From Bacteroidota bacterium (GTDB lineage: Bacteria; Bacteroidota; Ignavibacteria; Kryptoniales; JAKASW01): 37,564 nucleotides of DNA. Under the pieces are notes generated by a model. That model made no database searches and was not told where the DNA came from. It saw nothing but the letters and a program-made list of their open reading frames with translations. This document shows positions 14,259-22,702 of this stretch, piece after piece. Each line of letters begins with the position of its first letter. Within the stretch, counting starts at the first letter, position 1. The stretch spans positions 1 through 37,564 of the forward strand of contig JAJZNW010000137.1 of assembly GCA_021811615.1 (NCBI GenBank). Direction: 5' to 3'. Position numbers and translations under genes: made by a program.

Positions 14259-17012
14259 ATGTACCATAATGCTCATCTTACCAGATTCTCTCCCATCTTC
14301 TCAGTGATCATCTTCTCAATTGCGCTCGGCATGCAGTCTGCAGCGGCAAACGTCATCAGGCCGGGTCAGGACGAACCGGCACAAGGGCAGCTGCTGTTGA
14401 TACCGACTCCCAGACACGTGTCGATTCATGAAGGACATTTCTTGATAGCGGCATCAGACAAAATCGTACTCGCCAGTCCTTCAGACGAGGCCGACGGTTT
14501 CTCGGCCGGGCAGCTCGCCGACGAGATAAAAGCCGATCTTAACGTCACTGTGGAAACTGCTTCCAGGCTCGCTGGAAGAGTTTTCCTGTTGGGGAGGATC
14601 AAGGAAGATCCGGTTATAGAGCGTGAACTTCACGCGCTGAGGATTCAGGTGCCGGATTCACTCGGAGATCAGGGATACATTCTGAATATCTCGAAGGACA
14701 GGGTGCTGGTCGCAGCGAACACGTCCACCGGAATTTTTTATGGCGTACAGACACTAAAACAAATCATCCGCGCCAATCGAGTCGGTGATCGGATCCCATG
14801 CCTCACGATAACCGACTGGCCCGCGCTTGAATATCGCGGATGGATGGACGACATAAGCCGCGGCCCTATCCCGACGATGGCCCTTCTCAAGAAAGAGGTG
14901 AGGAAGCTCGCGGAATACAAGCTGAACTTCTTCACGCTCTACACGGAAAATATATTCAAGTTGAAGGCCTACCCGGATCTCGCGCCGCAGGACGGGTTGA
15001 CCTCGGAACAGGTCAGGGAGTTGACCGAATACGCTGCACCGTACCATATCCAGCTGGTCGGCAATTTTCAATCGTTCGGCCATATGTATAAAACTCTCAG
15101 CGACCCTTTCTATTACAAGATGCGCGAAACAGAAAACGTGCTGTGCCCCGTCGTTCCGCAAACGTATCAGTTTCTCTCTAAAGTCTACTCCGAAATTGTC
15201 CCCGCATACTCCAGCAAGTTCTTCAATATCAATTGCGACGAGACGTTCGATCTGGGGATGGGCAAATCGAAAGCCCTCGTCGACAGCCTCGGGATCGGGA
15301 CCGTCTACGCTGATCACATAAACAAAGTTTATGATCTCCTGAAACCCTATCACAAGACGATAATGATGTGGGGGGACATCGCCGACGAGGACACATCGAT
15401 AGTCGGAATGCTACCGAAGAATATCGTGATGCTGCCATGGAACTACAGTCCAGCAAGCAGTTTCGACGGCATGATCGAACCGTTCGTGAACGACGGATTC
15501 AGGTTCATGGTTTCGCCCGGTGTCGGATGCTGGAGCCAGATATGGCCGAGCATGCAGAGCTCCGTCATTAACATATCCAACTTCGTCCGGGACGGCGCAA
15601 AATTCGGTGCAATGGGGATGCTGAATACCGCGTGGGACGACGACGGCGAGAATCTTTTCAACTACAACTGGTTCGGCATGATATGGGGAGCCGAATGCTC
15701 ATGGAAACCGGCGCCGCCCGACAGTGGAGCCGCTGCGGACATCTATCTGAAGACACGGCTATCGCAGTTTGAAAACTCATTCAACGCGATATTCTACGGC
15801 GATCCCGGCGACTCCGTTGCCCAGACCTTTTTCCGGCTCGATTCCATCCGCAACTACCCTGTCAGAAACATACTTAGCGATCCGGGTTTCTGGAAGGAAC
15901 CCCTGGATTTCACGGCAAACGAATCCTACGACTCAAATGCTACGAACAACCTGGCGGCCGGCTCGGCAGCGGCACGCGTTATCGAGGAACTCGAGAACGA
16001 AAAGACGGCTGCTAAGAGGAATGTTGGCACACTCGATTATGCGATCTTCGCCGCCCGACGGGTCGAGTTCGAAACGCGGAAGAATATTTTCGGGATAAGG
16101 CTCAGGCAGGCCCTGATAAACCGCGATTCAGTTTCTCTGGCAGTCATCAGGAGCGAAATCAATCCTTTGCTCGATAAACTGCACAGCCTCAAGATGGAGT
16201 ACGTCAGGCTCTGGGGAAAAGAGAACCGTACTTGGTGGCTCAACAAGATACTCGACAGATACGACGAGCTCGGGAACAGTCTCATAAATCTCGACAAGAC
16301 GGTAATTATCACACCTTCGGGCGATGTCGTGAACGGACAGAGGACCATAACGCTAAGTACCGTGTTCAACGACAGACCGATCTACTACACGACCGATAAC
16401 ACGGTGCCTACGCTCGGCGCAAAGGTCTATTCCGGGCCGTTCACGATCGACCACTCCTGTCCTATCCGCGCCGGCGTCGAGGAGTATGGCCAGGTTGTGG
16501 AGACTGCGCACGCGTACGTACTCGTCGACAAGGCCATCGGCAAGTTGTACAAGCTGGAATCAAAGTACAGTTCGTACGATCCCGCATACGCAGCCGGCGG
16601 AGATTCCGCTCTAGTGGATGGAGTGCTCGGCGGACTGAATGTCCATGACGGCCGCTGGCAGGGCTACCAGGGACAGGACGTCAACATTATACTGGATATG
16701 AAGAAGGAGACCAATATCAGAGAAGTCGGGATCCGGTTCCTCCAAGACAGTTATGGGTGGATCCTATTGCCTAAGGAAGTGAAGGTTCTCTTCTCCGATA
16801 ACGGTACCGATTTCCATCAGGTGGCCGACATTCCGAACACGATAAGCCCGGAGCTGCACGGTACGATTATCCACGAATTCGAGGCACACTTTACCGATAC
16901 GAAAACGAGGTACATCCAGGTTATCGGAGTCTATCCGGGTCCGCTGCCGGCAGGTCACCCCGGGGCAGGAAGTGCGTCTTTCATGTTCTCAGACGAAGTG
17001 ATTGTGAAATAG
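14259..17012 (+). CDS. Secreted GH20 beta-N-acetylhexosaminidase
   Basis: 917 residues. The signal peptide (1-30) ends near SAAA. The GH20 N-terminal alpha/beta domain (about 45-185) ends with the stretch GIFYGVQTLKQII. The (beta/alpha)8 catalytic domain (about 186-510) begins DWPALEYRGWMDD and carries the catalytic acidic pair D327-E328 in NINCDET; the usual preceding H-x-G-G is replaced here. Trp-rich substrate motifs (NTAWDDDGEN, GMIWGAECSW) follow. The C-terminal part has a chitobiase-like beta domain (about 690-755, YYTTDNTVPT) and a discoidin/F5-8C carbohydrate-binding module (about 770-917). It would remove terminal GlcNAc or GalNAc from glycans in the periplasm or outside the cell. 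GAGG lies 7 bases before the ATG. The exact substrate is unknown. Confidence 0.9.
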   Translation: MYHNAHLTRFSPIFSVIIFSIALGMQSAAANVIRPGQDEPAQGQLLLIPTPRHVSIHEGHFLIAASDKIVLASPSDEADGFSAGQLADEIKADLNVTVETASRLAGRVFLLGRIKEDPVIERELHALRIQVPDSLGDQGYILNISKDRVLVAANTSTGIFYGVQTLKQIIRANRVGDRIPCLTITDWPALEYRGWMDDISRGPIPTMALLKKEVRKLAEYKLNFFTLYTENIFKLKAYPDLAPQDGLTSEQVRELTEYAAPYHIQLVGNFQSFGHMYKTLSDPFYYKMRETENVLCPVVPQTYQFLSKVYSEIVPAYSSKFFNINCDETFDLGMGKSKALVDSLGIGTVYADHINKVYDLLKPYHKTIMMWGDIADEDTSIVGMLPKNIVMLPWNYSPASSFDGMIEPFVNDGFRFMVSPGVGCWSQIWPSMQSSVINISNFVRDGAKFGAMGMLNTAWDDDGENLFNYNWFGMIWGAECSWKPAPPDSGAAADIYLKTRLSQFENSFNAIFYGDPGDSVAQTFFRLDSIRNYPVRNILSDPGFWKEPLDFTANESYDSNATNNLAAGSAAARVIEELENEKTAAKRNVGTLDYAIFAARRVEFETRKNIFGIRLRQALINRDSVSLAVIRSEINPLLDKLHSLKMEYVRLWGKENRTWWLNKILDRYDELGNSLINLDKTVIITPSGDVVNGQRTITLSTVFNDRPIYYTTDNTVPTLGAKVYSGPFTIDHSCPIRAGVEEYGQVVETAHAYVLVDKAIGKLYKLESKYSSYDPAYAAGGDSALVDGVLGGLNVHDGRWQGYQGQDVNIILDMKKETNIREVGIRFLQDSYGWILLPKEVKVLFSDNGTDFHQVADIPNTISPELHGTIIHEFEAHFTDTKTRYIQVIGVYPGPLPAGHPGAGSASFMFSDEVIVK

Positions 17013-17020
17013 AGTATACA

Positions 17021-17139
17021 GAGGCTGTCCCATAAGCAGCGATCCGATGAAACGGACGGCAGCCAGTCGCAGAAGACCATTCGGGCTTCGCGCCTTGAGA
17101 GGCATCGGTTTCAACCGATGCCTCTCTTGAGACAGCCTC
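17021..17139. mobile_element. MITE-like hairpin element (119 bp)
   Basis: The ends form an inverted repeat, GAGGCTGTCCCA at 17021-17032 against 17128-17139 (11 of 12 match). Near the right end a perfect 14-bp stem (GAGAGGCATCGGTT at 17097-17110, complement at 17113-17126) folds almost without a loop. It begins 9 bases after the hexosaminidase stop, between convergent genes, so it may also end transcription, although T-rich sequence appears only later (17146-17150). No target duplication is seen. The rest of the gap to hypB (17140-17227) shows nothing else. Confidence 0.5.
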
Positions 17140-17227
17140 GAATCCTTTTTCAAGTAAAGGCTTAAGAATAAACGGCGACAGAGCCGCTGCTCCGTGAAGA
17201 GGCCTCTCTTTCGAAAGAGCGATTTAC

Positions 17228-17887
17228 TTACCTGCTCGTTGTCCCGGCTTCAGTAATCAGCCACTCCGACCATTCCCTTACCCCTGATCCTGTCGTGCAC
17301 GACGTTTCGAAAACGGCAAGGTTAGGATTTATCCGGAGAGCGTTGGCTCTTAATTCGGCGAGATTACAGCTCAAATATGGGACAAGGTCGATCTTGTTGA
17401 TGACAAGCACCGACGCGTTCCTGAACATCGCCGGATACTTCAGCGGTTTGTCATCCCCTTCAGTCGTGCTCGCAATTACCACCTTCATCGCTTCACCGAG
17501 GTCGTATCCCGCCGGACATACGAGGTTGCCGACGTTTTCAATCACAAGCAAGTTTATTCCCCCGAGCTCCATTTTTCCAAGCGCATCCTGGACCAGTCTC
17601 GCATCTAAATGACATCCGCCGTTCGTTACGATTTGGACTACAGGCACATCAAACTTCGCAACGCGTTGAGCATCGAGATCGGTTTGCACGTCTCCCTCGA
17701 TGACGGCAACTTTCACCCTCCCATTCAGATGTTCAAGCGTTTTCTCCAACAAGCTCGTCTTGCCCGAACCTGGTGAACTCACAAGATTGATCACGAACGT
17801 TCCATGCTTCTTGAACAGCTCCCTGTTCAGCTGTGCCAGCTCGTCGTTCTTCTCCAGTACTTTTCGTTCAACTGTTACTACACTCAT
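17228..17887 (-). CDS. hypB: Hydrogenase nickel-incorporation GTPase HypB
   Basis: 219 residues. P-loop SSPGSGKT in the conserved VINLVSSPGSGKTSLLE context, switch and metal region EGDVQTDLDAQRV, metal-site motif GGCHLDA, the signature ENVGNLVCPAGYDLGE and the guanine-specificity motif NKIDL are all present. The extra N-terminal Cys-rich nickel site and His-rich tail found in some HypB proteins are absent, so this is the short form. It hydrolyses GTP while loading nickel into the [NiFe]-hydrogenase large subunit together with HypA. Its start overlaps the end of hypA by 20 bp, so the two are translationally coupled. Confidence 0.95.
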   Translation of the reverse strand: MSVVTVERKVLEKNDELAQLNRELFKKHGTFVINLVSSPGSGKTSLLEKTLEHLNGRVKVAVIEGDVQTDLDAQRVAKFDVPVVQIVTNGGCHLDARLVQDALGKMELGGINLLVIENVGNLVCPAGYDLGEAMKVVIASTTEGDDKPLKYPAMFRNASVLVINKIDLVPYLSCNLAELRANALRINPNLAVFETSCTTGSGVREWSEWLITEAGTTSR

Positions 17888-18227
17888 CGTCGACCTCGAT
17901 TTCCATTACCTGCAGTTCATTTCCTGAAATCACCTTGATATTGCCGCTGCCGCACGCCGGACACTTGAATGTCATGCCCTCGACAACAGAGTCGATCCCG
18001 CAATCGCGGCAGTGAGCGACGATGCCGCAGCGTTCAATATCGAGCTTCGCATTCTCCAACTCAGTCCCCTTCGTCAGTGCCGTGAAGCACAAATCGAGAG
18101 AATCCGGCACGACTCCGGCAAGCTCGCCTATTCTTACCTTGACGCTCTTGAGCCTGCCTCCGCCGTTAGAGGAGACGCTTTCTCTAACTATTTCGAGTAT
18201 GTTCTCAGCTAACGATAGTTCGTGCAT
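17868..18227 (-). CDS. hypA: Hydrogenase nickel metallochaperone HypA
   Basis: 119 residues. It begins MHELSLAENI, whose H2 and N-terminal amine bind nickel in HypA, and has the structural zinc site C-x2-C (CRDCG) and C-x2-C (CPACG) in the second half. The length is normal. It hands nickel to the hydrogenase precursor with HypB. The order hypC-hypA-hypB on the minus strand and the 20-bp overlap with hypB point to one transcript. A 118-bp gap separates it from hypC and holds only weak dyads. Confidence 0.95.
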   Translation of the reverse strand: MHELSLAENILEIVRESVSSNGGGRLKSVKVRIGELAGVVPDSLDLCFTALTKGTELENAKLDIERCGIVAHCRDCGIDSVVEGMTFKCPACGSGNIKVISGNELQVMEIEVDDECSNS

Positions 18228-18345
18228 ATGATTGGGAATTACAATTTGATTTGTCTCATCTGACTTCGGGATTCATTGTTTTCCAGGATGGTGCGTCGCG
18301 AATGAGAGAGAGTGGCAATCAGTACAGGGAGGCCACTGATCCTTG

Positions 18346-18621
18346 TCAGGTACCAGATTCTTCGGATGATCCGGCGGATCGCCCTAAGGCCTCAAGGTCG
18401 TTCGCCTGCTTCAAATATTCAAAGACAGCCTTCGCCTCTTCTTCGTCTACAATACTTATGGCAAATCCCACATGAACGATCACATAATCGCCGGGTTTTA
18501 CTTCCGGGACATAAGCGAGACAGACTTCTCTGGTAATCCCGCTGAAATCCACTCGCCCCATCGTCATACCATGCGGATCTTTATCGATCCTGGTCACCTT
18601 GCCCGGTACACCTAAACACAT
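18346..18621 (-). CDS. hypC: Hydrogenase assembly chaperone HypC/HybG
   Basis: 91 residues starting MCLGVPGKV, whose exposed N-terminal Cys is essential in HypC for carrying the Fe(CN)2CO group with HypD. The domain core (GRVDFSGITREVCLAYVPEVKPGDYVIVHVGFAIS) is canonical. It ends with a longer polar tail (LGRSAGSSEESGT). It is the first gene of the hypC-A-B group. hypD, hypE, hypF and the hydrogenase subunits are not in the window and must be elsewhere if the system works. Confidence 0.94.
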   Translation of the reverse strand: MCLGVPGKVTRIDKDPHGMTMGRVDFSGITREVCLAYVPEVKPGDYVIVHVGFAISIVDEEEAKAVFEYLKQANDLEALGRSAGSSEESGT

Positions 18622-18984
18622 TTCTGTTCCACGTTATATTTGCCTAGAATCTGTTCCATCAGAAATCACATTAACATACCATACCCTGCAACAGTAATGC
18701 CGGGTGGAATGCGTGAATAGCGCTGGAAATGCGGGAAGGATGCGATAGAAGCGGCATCACGCCCCATCGGATTGTGTGGCCTGTTGACGCTACTTCATGA
18801 TCGTCCGATCGCAGCTGCTTTCCCGAAACTGGCAAAAAAGACAGTGAAGCGAATCGGGGAATTAAAGCCCACTGGTGCTCCCCCAACCATCATCTGCTAA
18901 TTTTGCGGAGAGACATTTGGCATAGTGCTCATTCCAACAAGAATTTTAGCTGCAGATTGTTTGCTGAAATTAGTTGGAATGGCA
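18622..18984. other. Intergenic region with an inverted repeat next to the methyltransferase stop
   Basis: I see no gene in this stretch. At its right end an inverted repeat, TAGTGCTCATTCCAAC (18923-18938) against 18973-18987, differs by a single inserted base and has a 34-base loop. Its inner arm includes the stop codon of the methyltransferase gene (18985-18987). It may fold in the 3' end of that mRNA, but there is no T-tract. A weak dyad (GTAATGCCG near 18690, CGGCATCAC near 18752) is also present. The promoter of hypC should lie here, but no convincing -35/-10 pair was found. Confidence 0.4.
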
Positions 18985-19809
18985 CTAGGTTGCACCCTGC
19001 CGACGCTGACGGGCGCACTCGTACAAAATGACTCCGACGGAGCTCCCTACGTTGATCGAGTCGACATCACGGTGCATCGGGATCAAGACATTTGTATCGC
19101 AGGCAGCGAGAACTTCCGGCGAGATCCCGTCACCTTCGCTTCCAAAGACAACGCAGAGATCGCCGGACAGATCTGCGCTACTTACATCTACGGCTCCATC
19201 CCTGGGATTTGCCGCAACGATGCGTAGACCGTGTTCATTGCGCATCGACTCGAGTACCGTGACAAGATGCTCGCACTTGACTATCGGCAGATTGAATATC
19301 GTCCCCATCGAGTTTCTGACTGAGCGTCTGAGGTAAGGATCACAGGACGTCTTCCCGACGATTAGAGCTTCTACGCCGAACGCCGCACAGTTCCGGACAA
19401 TCACTCCCATGTTCTCAGAATTGGCTACGCCATCGAGCGCGACGAGCAAGCGGCGTCCATTCCGCGGCTTATCGGATGCGAACACTTCTGCCTGTTCCGG
19501 AACTCTTCCGATTGCCATGATACCCTGATGAAGCTTATAGCCGACTATTTCCTCGAGAAGTTTTTTGCCGGCGACGAATACGCCTTCTTCAACTTTCCTA
19601 TCCGCAAGAAGCGGCGAATACTCCGCCATCCATTCTTCGGTAAGAAGAATGGAGACGATCTTAATGTCGCTCTGTACAAGTCTCCTTACCACCTTCTCCC
19701 CTTCGGCAATGAATATTCCCATCTCGCGATGCCCGACAGGACGCCGCATTGTGAGATAAGGTTCAAGCTCCGGTAAATGGAGCGATTGTATTCGCGTTAT
19801 AGTCGTCAC
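18985..19809 (-). CDS. SpoU/TrmH-family RNA 2'-O-methyltransferase
   Basis: 274 residues from GTG (19807-19809), chosen because AGGA lies 8 bases upstream and the chain then starts at the family N-terminus (TTITRIQSLHLPEL). The frame is open to a TTG seven codons earlier. The N-terminal substrate-binding part (about 25-105) has GIFIAEGEKVVRRL. The SPOUT knot domain (about 120-274) has the three SpoU motifs: NSENMGVIVRNCAAFG, VVFGSEGDGIS and IPMHRDVDSINVGSSVGV, with the catalytic Arg in NCAAFG-preceding VRN. It transfers a methyl group from SAM to a ribose in rRNA or tRNA; the exact nucleotide is not predictable. Confidence 0.88.
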   Translation of the reverse strand: MTTITRIQSLHLPELEPYLTMRRPVGHREMGIFIAEGEKVVRRLVQSDIKIVSILLTEEWMAEYSPLLADRKVEEGVFVAGKKLLEEIVGYKLHQGIMAIGRVPEQAEVFASDKPRNGRRLLVALDGVANSENMGVIVRNCAAFGVEALIVGKTSCDPYLRRSVRNSMGTIFNLPIVKCEHLVTVLESMRNEHGLRIVAANPRDGAVDVSSADLSGDLCVVFGSEGDGISPEVLAACDTNVLIPMHRDVDSINVGSSVGVILYECARQRRQGAT

Positions 19810-19831
19810 AGTCTCTGTCCTGGTGCCCAAA

Positions 19832-19859
19832 CTTGTCGAGGATCATGACCTTGACAAGG
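19832..19859. repeat. CTTGTC...GACAAG hairpin repeat, copy 1
   Basis: CTTGTCGAGG (19832-19841) and CCTTGACAAG (19849-19858) form a 10-bp stem with one mismatch around a 7-base spacer. GACCTTGACAAGG (19847-19859) is repeated exactly at 21354-21366. It fills most of the gap between the peptidase T stop and the methyltransferase start. Confidence 0.55.
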
Positions 19860-19877
19860 CTGCAACCGTTCACTTCC

Positions 19878-21209
19878 TTATTTTCCTGCGCCTCTCTCGG
19901 CCCAGATGTTCGAGATATTAACAATTGTCTGAACCGACCTCACCATAGAATTCGCGGGGATCCATTCAAGCTTGCCGTGTGGATTCTCTTCACCTGCAAA
20001 TATGTTCGGAGTCGGCAGTCCCATAAATGTAAGCTGGGAGCCGTCCGTTCCTCCGCGAACCGGAAGCAAGATCGGTTTCACTCCGACTCTTTTCATTGCC
20101 TCTTCCGCAAACTCAACGACCTCCGGGTACTTCTCGAGCACCGAGTACATGTTTCGATATGTATCGGTGATCTTTATATTGATTTTCACCTTTGGAAACT
20201 TCTGCTCGGTCCTCTGTTTCATTTCCTGGAGAATCTTGCCCTCAGCCTCCAAGCCGCTCATATCGAAATCGCGTATGAGGACTTTGAGCCTCGACTGCTC
20301 CTCGTTTCCAGTCAGGTCGTAAGGGTGAAGATACCCTTCTCTTCCCTCTGTGGTCTCGGGTTTCATATCTTCGGGAAATAATGAGATGAAGTACGAGGCT
20401 GCATAGAGAGAGTTGACCATGATCCCTTTGGCATAACCGGGGTGCGTGTTCTTGCCGCTGAACGTGACTACGGCGGCCTGTGCGTTGAAGGTTTCTTCGC
20501 TCAGCTCGCCGAGCTGTCCGCCGTCGACCGTGTACGCGTACTTCGCGCCCCATCCTTTGATATCGAAGTACTCAGGTCCCTTACCTACTTCCTCATCGGG
20601 TGTGAAGGCGATCTTTATTGTCCCGTGCTTTATCTCCGGGTGCTTGAGCATATACTCTACCGCTGTCATGATCTCCGCTATTCCTGCTTTGTCGTCGGCA
20701 GCAAGGAGCGTCGTTCCGTCTGTCGTGATGATATCATCTCCGACGCTCTTCAGCAGGTTCGGGTTCTTTTCAACCGTTATGACGCAGGTGGTGTCGTTCG
20801 GAAGCACTATATCGCCGCCGCGGTAATCTCTGTGGATGATCGGATTGACGTTCGCATCAGATACCGAGGAAGAGGCATCCATGTGGGCCATGAAACCGAC
20901 GGCAGGGACGACGGCTGTCTGCTGCTCCGAAAGGTTTGATGGAAGTGTCGCATAAACGTAACAGTGCTTCTCATCCAGTCTCGCTTCCGGCAACCCGAGA
21001 TCCTGCAGTTCCTTCAGCAGCACTCTCGCGAGGTCGAACTGTTTCTGCGTACTCGGTACCTGTGCCATGTCTTCTTTCGACTGCGTGTCGATCTTCACGT
21101 ACCTGATAAGCCTGTCGGCTGCCGCTTTCTTTATCCAGCCTTCGTCCACCTGTCCCAGCGACATCTCCGACAGGAACAGTGTTATCAACAAGACTAAAGT
21201 TGCCCTCAT
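19878..21209 (-). CDS. pepT: Peptidase T-like M20 aminotripeptidase with signal peptide
   Basis: 443 residues. Residues 1-19 (MRATLVLLITLFLSEMSLG) look like a cleavable signal peptide, which cytoplasmic PepT lacks; the start is sound because GGGAGG lies just before the ATG. The rest is a full PepT: metal and catalytic residues H109 and D111 (GFMAHMDASS), D172/D173 (AADDKAG), E206/E207 (PDEEVGKG), D229 (TVDGG) and the late His in EENPHGK, plus the dimerisation lid domain (about 235-345). It would cleave tripeptides at the N-terminus using two zinc ions, here outside the inner membrane. The neighbours are unrelated. Hairpin repeats flank the gene on both sides. Confidence 0.88.
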   Translation of the reverse strand: MRATLVLLITLFLSEMSLGQVDEGWIKKAAADRLIRYVKIDTQSKEDMAQVPSTQKQFDLARVLLKELQDLGLPEARLDEKHCYVYATLPSNLSEQQTAVVPAVGFMAHMDASSSVSDANVNPIIHRDYRGGDIVLPNDTTCVITVEKNPNLLKSVGDDIITTDGTTLLAADDKAGIAEIMTAVEYMLKHPEIKHGTIKIAFTPDEEVGKGPEYFDIKGWGAKYAYTVDGGQLGELSEETFNAQAAVVTFSGKNTHPGYAKGIMVNSLYAASYFISLFPEDMKPETTEGREGYLHPYDLTGNEEQSRLKVLIRDFDMSGLEAEGKILQEMKQRTEQKFPKVKINIKITDTYRNMYSVLEKYPEVVEFAEEAMKRVGVKPILLPVRGGTDGSQLTFMGLPTPNIFAGEENPHGKLEWIPANSMVRSVQTIVNISNIWAERGAGK

Positions 21210-21270
21210 CTTTTGCCTCCCGACATTTTCGTTTATCTGTTGGTATTTGCACGACTGACAAACGGATCAC

Positions 21271-21302
21271 AAAAAAGGCCGTCCTGCATACCGGACAGCC
21301 TT
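21271..21302 (-). terminator. Intrinsic terminator of the metK-ahcY transcript
   Basis: On the minus strand AAGGCTGTCC (21302-21293), an 8-base loop and GGACGGCCTT (21284-21275) form a 10-bp stem with one G-U pair, followed by a run of T (21276-21271). It lies about 75 bases after the ahcY stop codon and before the pepT start, in the direction of ahcY. Confidence 0.85.
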
Positions 21303-21337
21303 AGAAACCTGGTGAGAGTCACCAGCGCAAGCTTTGA

Positions 21338-21366
21338 CCTTGTCAAGGTCAAGGACCTTGACAAGG
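21338..21366. repeat. CCTTGTCAAGGTC perfect hairpin repeat, copy 2
   Basis: CCTTGTCAAGGTC (21338-21350) and its exact complement (21354-21366) form a perfect 13-bp stem with a 3-base loop. It begins 12 bases after the ahcY stop. The right arm is identical to 13 bases of the copy at 19847-19859. There is no T-tract, and a separate terminator follows. Confidence 0.65.
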
Positions 21367-21378
21367 TTACGAGCGAAT

Positions 21379-22659
21379 TTACGTTCCGGAGCTGTAGTCT
21401 GTCTGGTACTTAACCTGTTCCGGTGTAAGCTTGTCGATTTTGATGCCCATGGTTCGGAGCTTCACCAGCGCGATCTCCTGGTCCTGTTCGGCCGGGATGT
21501 CGTGGACCTTGTTCTCGAGCCTCTTTCCTTTCTTATGAAGTTCGACGATCCTTAGCTGAGACATGAACTGGTTGGCAAACGACATGTCCATGACTTCGGA
21601 CGGATGTCCTTCAGCGGCGGCGAGGTTGACGAGCCGTCCCTGGGCAAGCACGTAAATCCTGCGGCCATCTTTCGTGAGGTACTCTTCGTTGTTGGCCCTG
21701 ATCTCGTGGATCTTCCTGGTCATCTTCTTAAGGTCGTTGAGGTTCAGCTCGCAATCGTAATGGCCGGTGTTGCAGACGATGGCGCCGTCCTTCATCTTCT
21801 CGAAGTGCCTCTTTACGACGATGTCCTTGACTCCCGTGGCGGTGACGAAGACGTCGCCGATCTTTGCGGCTTCATCCATCGTCATCACCCTCATTCCCTC
21901 AAGAGTAGCCTTCAGGGCTGCGGTCGGCTTCACCTCGGTTACGATGACGTTAGCTCCCATTCCCTTCGCGCGCAGCGCCACGCCTTTGCCGCAATGGCCA
22001 TAGCCGGCAACCACGACATTCTTGCCCGCGAGGAGTACGCTTGTCGCTCTTATGATTCCGTCGAGTGTAGATTGTCCCGTGCCGTAGACGTTATCGAAAT
22101 CCCACTTGGTCTCGGCGTCGTTTACGGCAATGACGGGGTACCTCAAAGCACCGTCGTCCGCCATGGCACGCAGCCTGTGGACTCCGGTCGTGGTTTCTTC
22201 GGTGCCGCCGAGTATCGAAGTCTCCGCAAGTTCCGGGTATTTGTTGTGAACGGTGAAAATGAGATCGGCGCCGTCGTCGAGCGTAAGATTCGGCTTCATC
22301 TTGATCGTCTCGTCTATCGCCCAGTAAAACTCTTTCACGGACATGCCGTGCCATGCAAAGATCGAAATCTTTTCTGCTGCCAGCGCTGCCGCGACTGAAT
22401 CGTTCGTTGAGAGCGGGTTACAGCCGCTCCAGCTTACATCGGCTCCGCAGGCGGCGAAAGTCTTCACCAGCACGGCGGTTTCCTTGGTGACGTGAAGACA
22501 GCCGGCTATTTTATAGCCTTTGAACGGCTTGATCTTGCTGTACTTTTCCTTCAAAGCCATGAGCACCGGCATCCTCGATTCCGCCCAGGCTATCCTCTGC
22601 CTTCCTTCCTCGGCAAGAGACATATCGCGAACTTTATAAAGCCCTTTTACTTCATTCAT
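21379..22659 (-). CDS. ahcY: Adenosylhomocysteinase (SAH hydrolase)
   Basis: 426 residues, the short archaeal/Thermotoga-type form without the roughly 40-residue insert of many bacterial enzymes, and with the matching C-terminus (KIDKLTPEQVKYQTDY). Conserved stretches include CLHVTKETAVL, GCNPLSTNDSVAAAL, the NAD-binding GYGHCGKGVALRAKGMGANVIVTE and the histidine of CNTGHYD. It splits SAH into adenosine and homocysteine, relieving product inhibition of methyltransferases and feeding homocysteine to the cystathionine enzymes encoded 4 kb away. It lies 43 bp after metK on the same strand, and a clear terminator follows. Confidence 0.96.
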   Translation of the reverse strand: MNEVKGLYKVRDMSLAEEGRQRIAWAESRMPVLMALKEKYSKIKPFKGYKIAGCLHVTKETAVLVKTFAACGADVSWSGCNPLSTNDSVAAALAAEKISIFAWHGMSVKEFYWAIDETIKMKPNLTLDDGADLIFTVHNKYPELAETSILGGTEETTTGVHRLRAMADDGALRYPVIAVNDAETKWDFDNVYGTGQSTLDGIIRATSVLLAGKNVVVAGYGHCGKGVALRAKGMGANVIVTEVKPTAALKATLEGMRVMTMDEAAKIGDVFVTATGVKDIVVKRHFEKMKDGAIVCNTGHYDCELNLNDLKKMTRKIHEIRANNEEYLTKDGRRIYVLAQGRLVNLAAAEGHPSEVMDMSFANQFMSQLRIVELHKKGKRLENKVHDIPAEQDQEIALVKLRTMGIKIDKLTPEQVKYQTDYSSGT

Positions 22660-22702
22660 CTAAAGATTTCTCCAGACTTTTGATTTCAGATTATTGAAAT
22701 GA

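Noticed and set aside
18980..18994. Sigma54-like sequence TGGCACTAGGTTGCA on the plus strand
   Set aside because: The GG to GC spacing is 9 instead of 10 bases and it points into the 3' end of the methyltransferase gene on the opposite strand, with no gene to drive.
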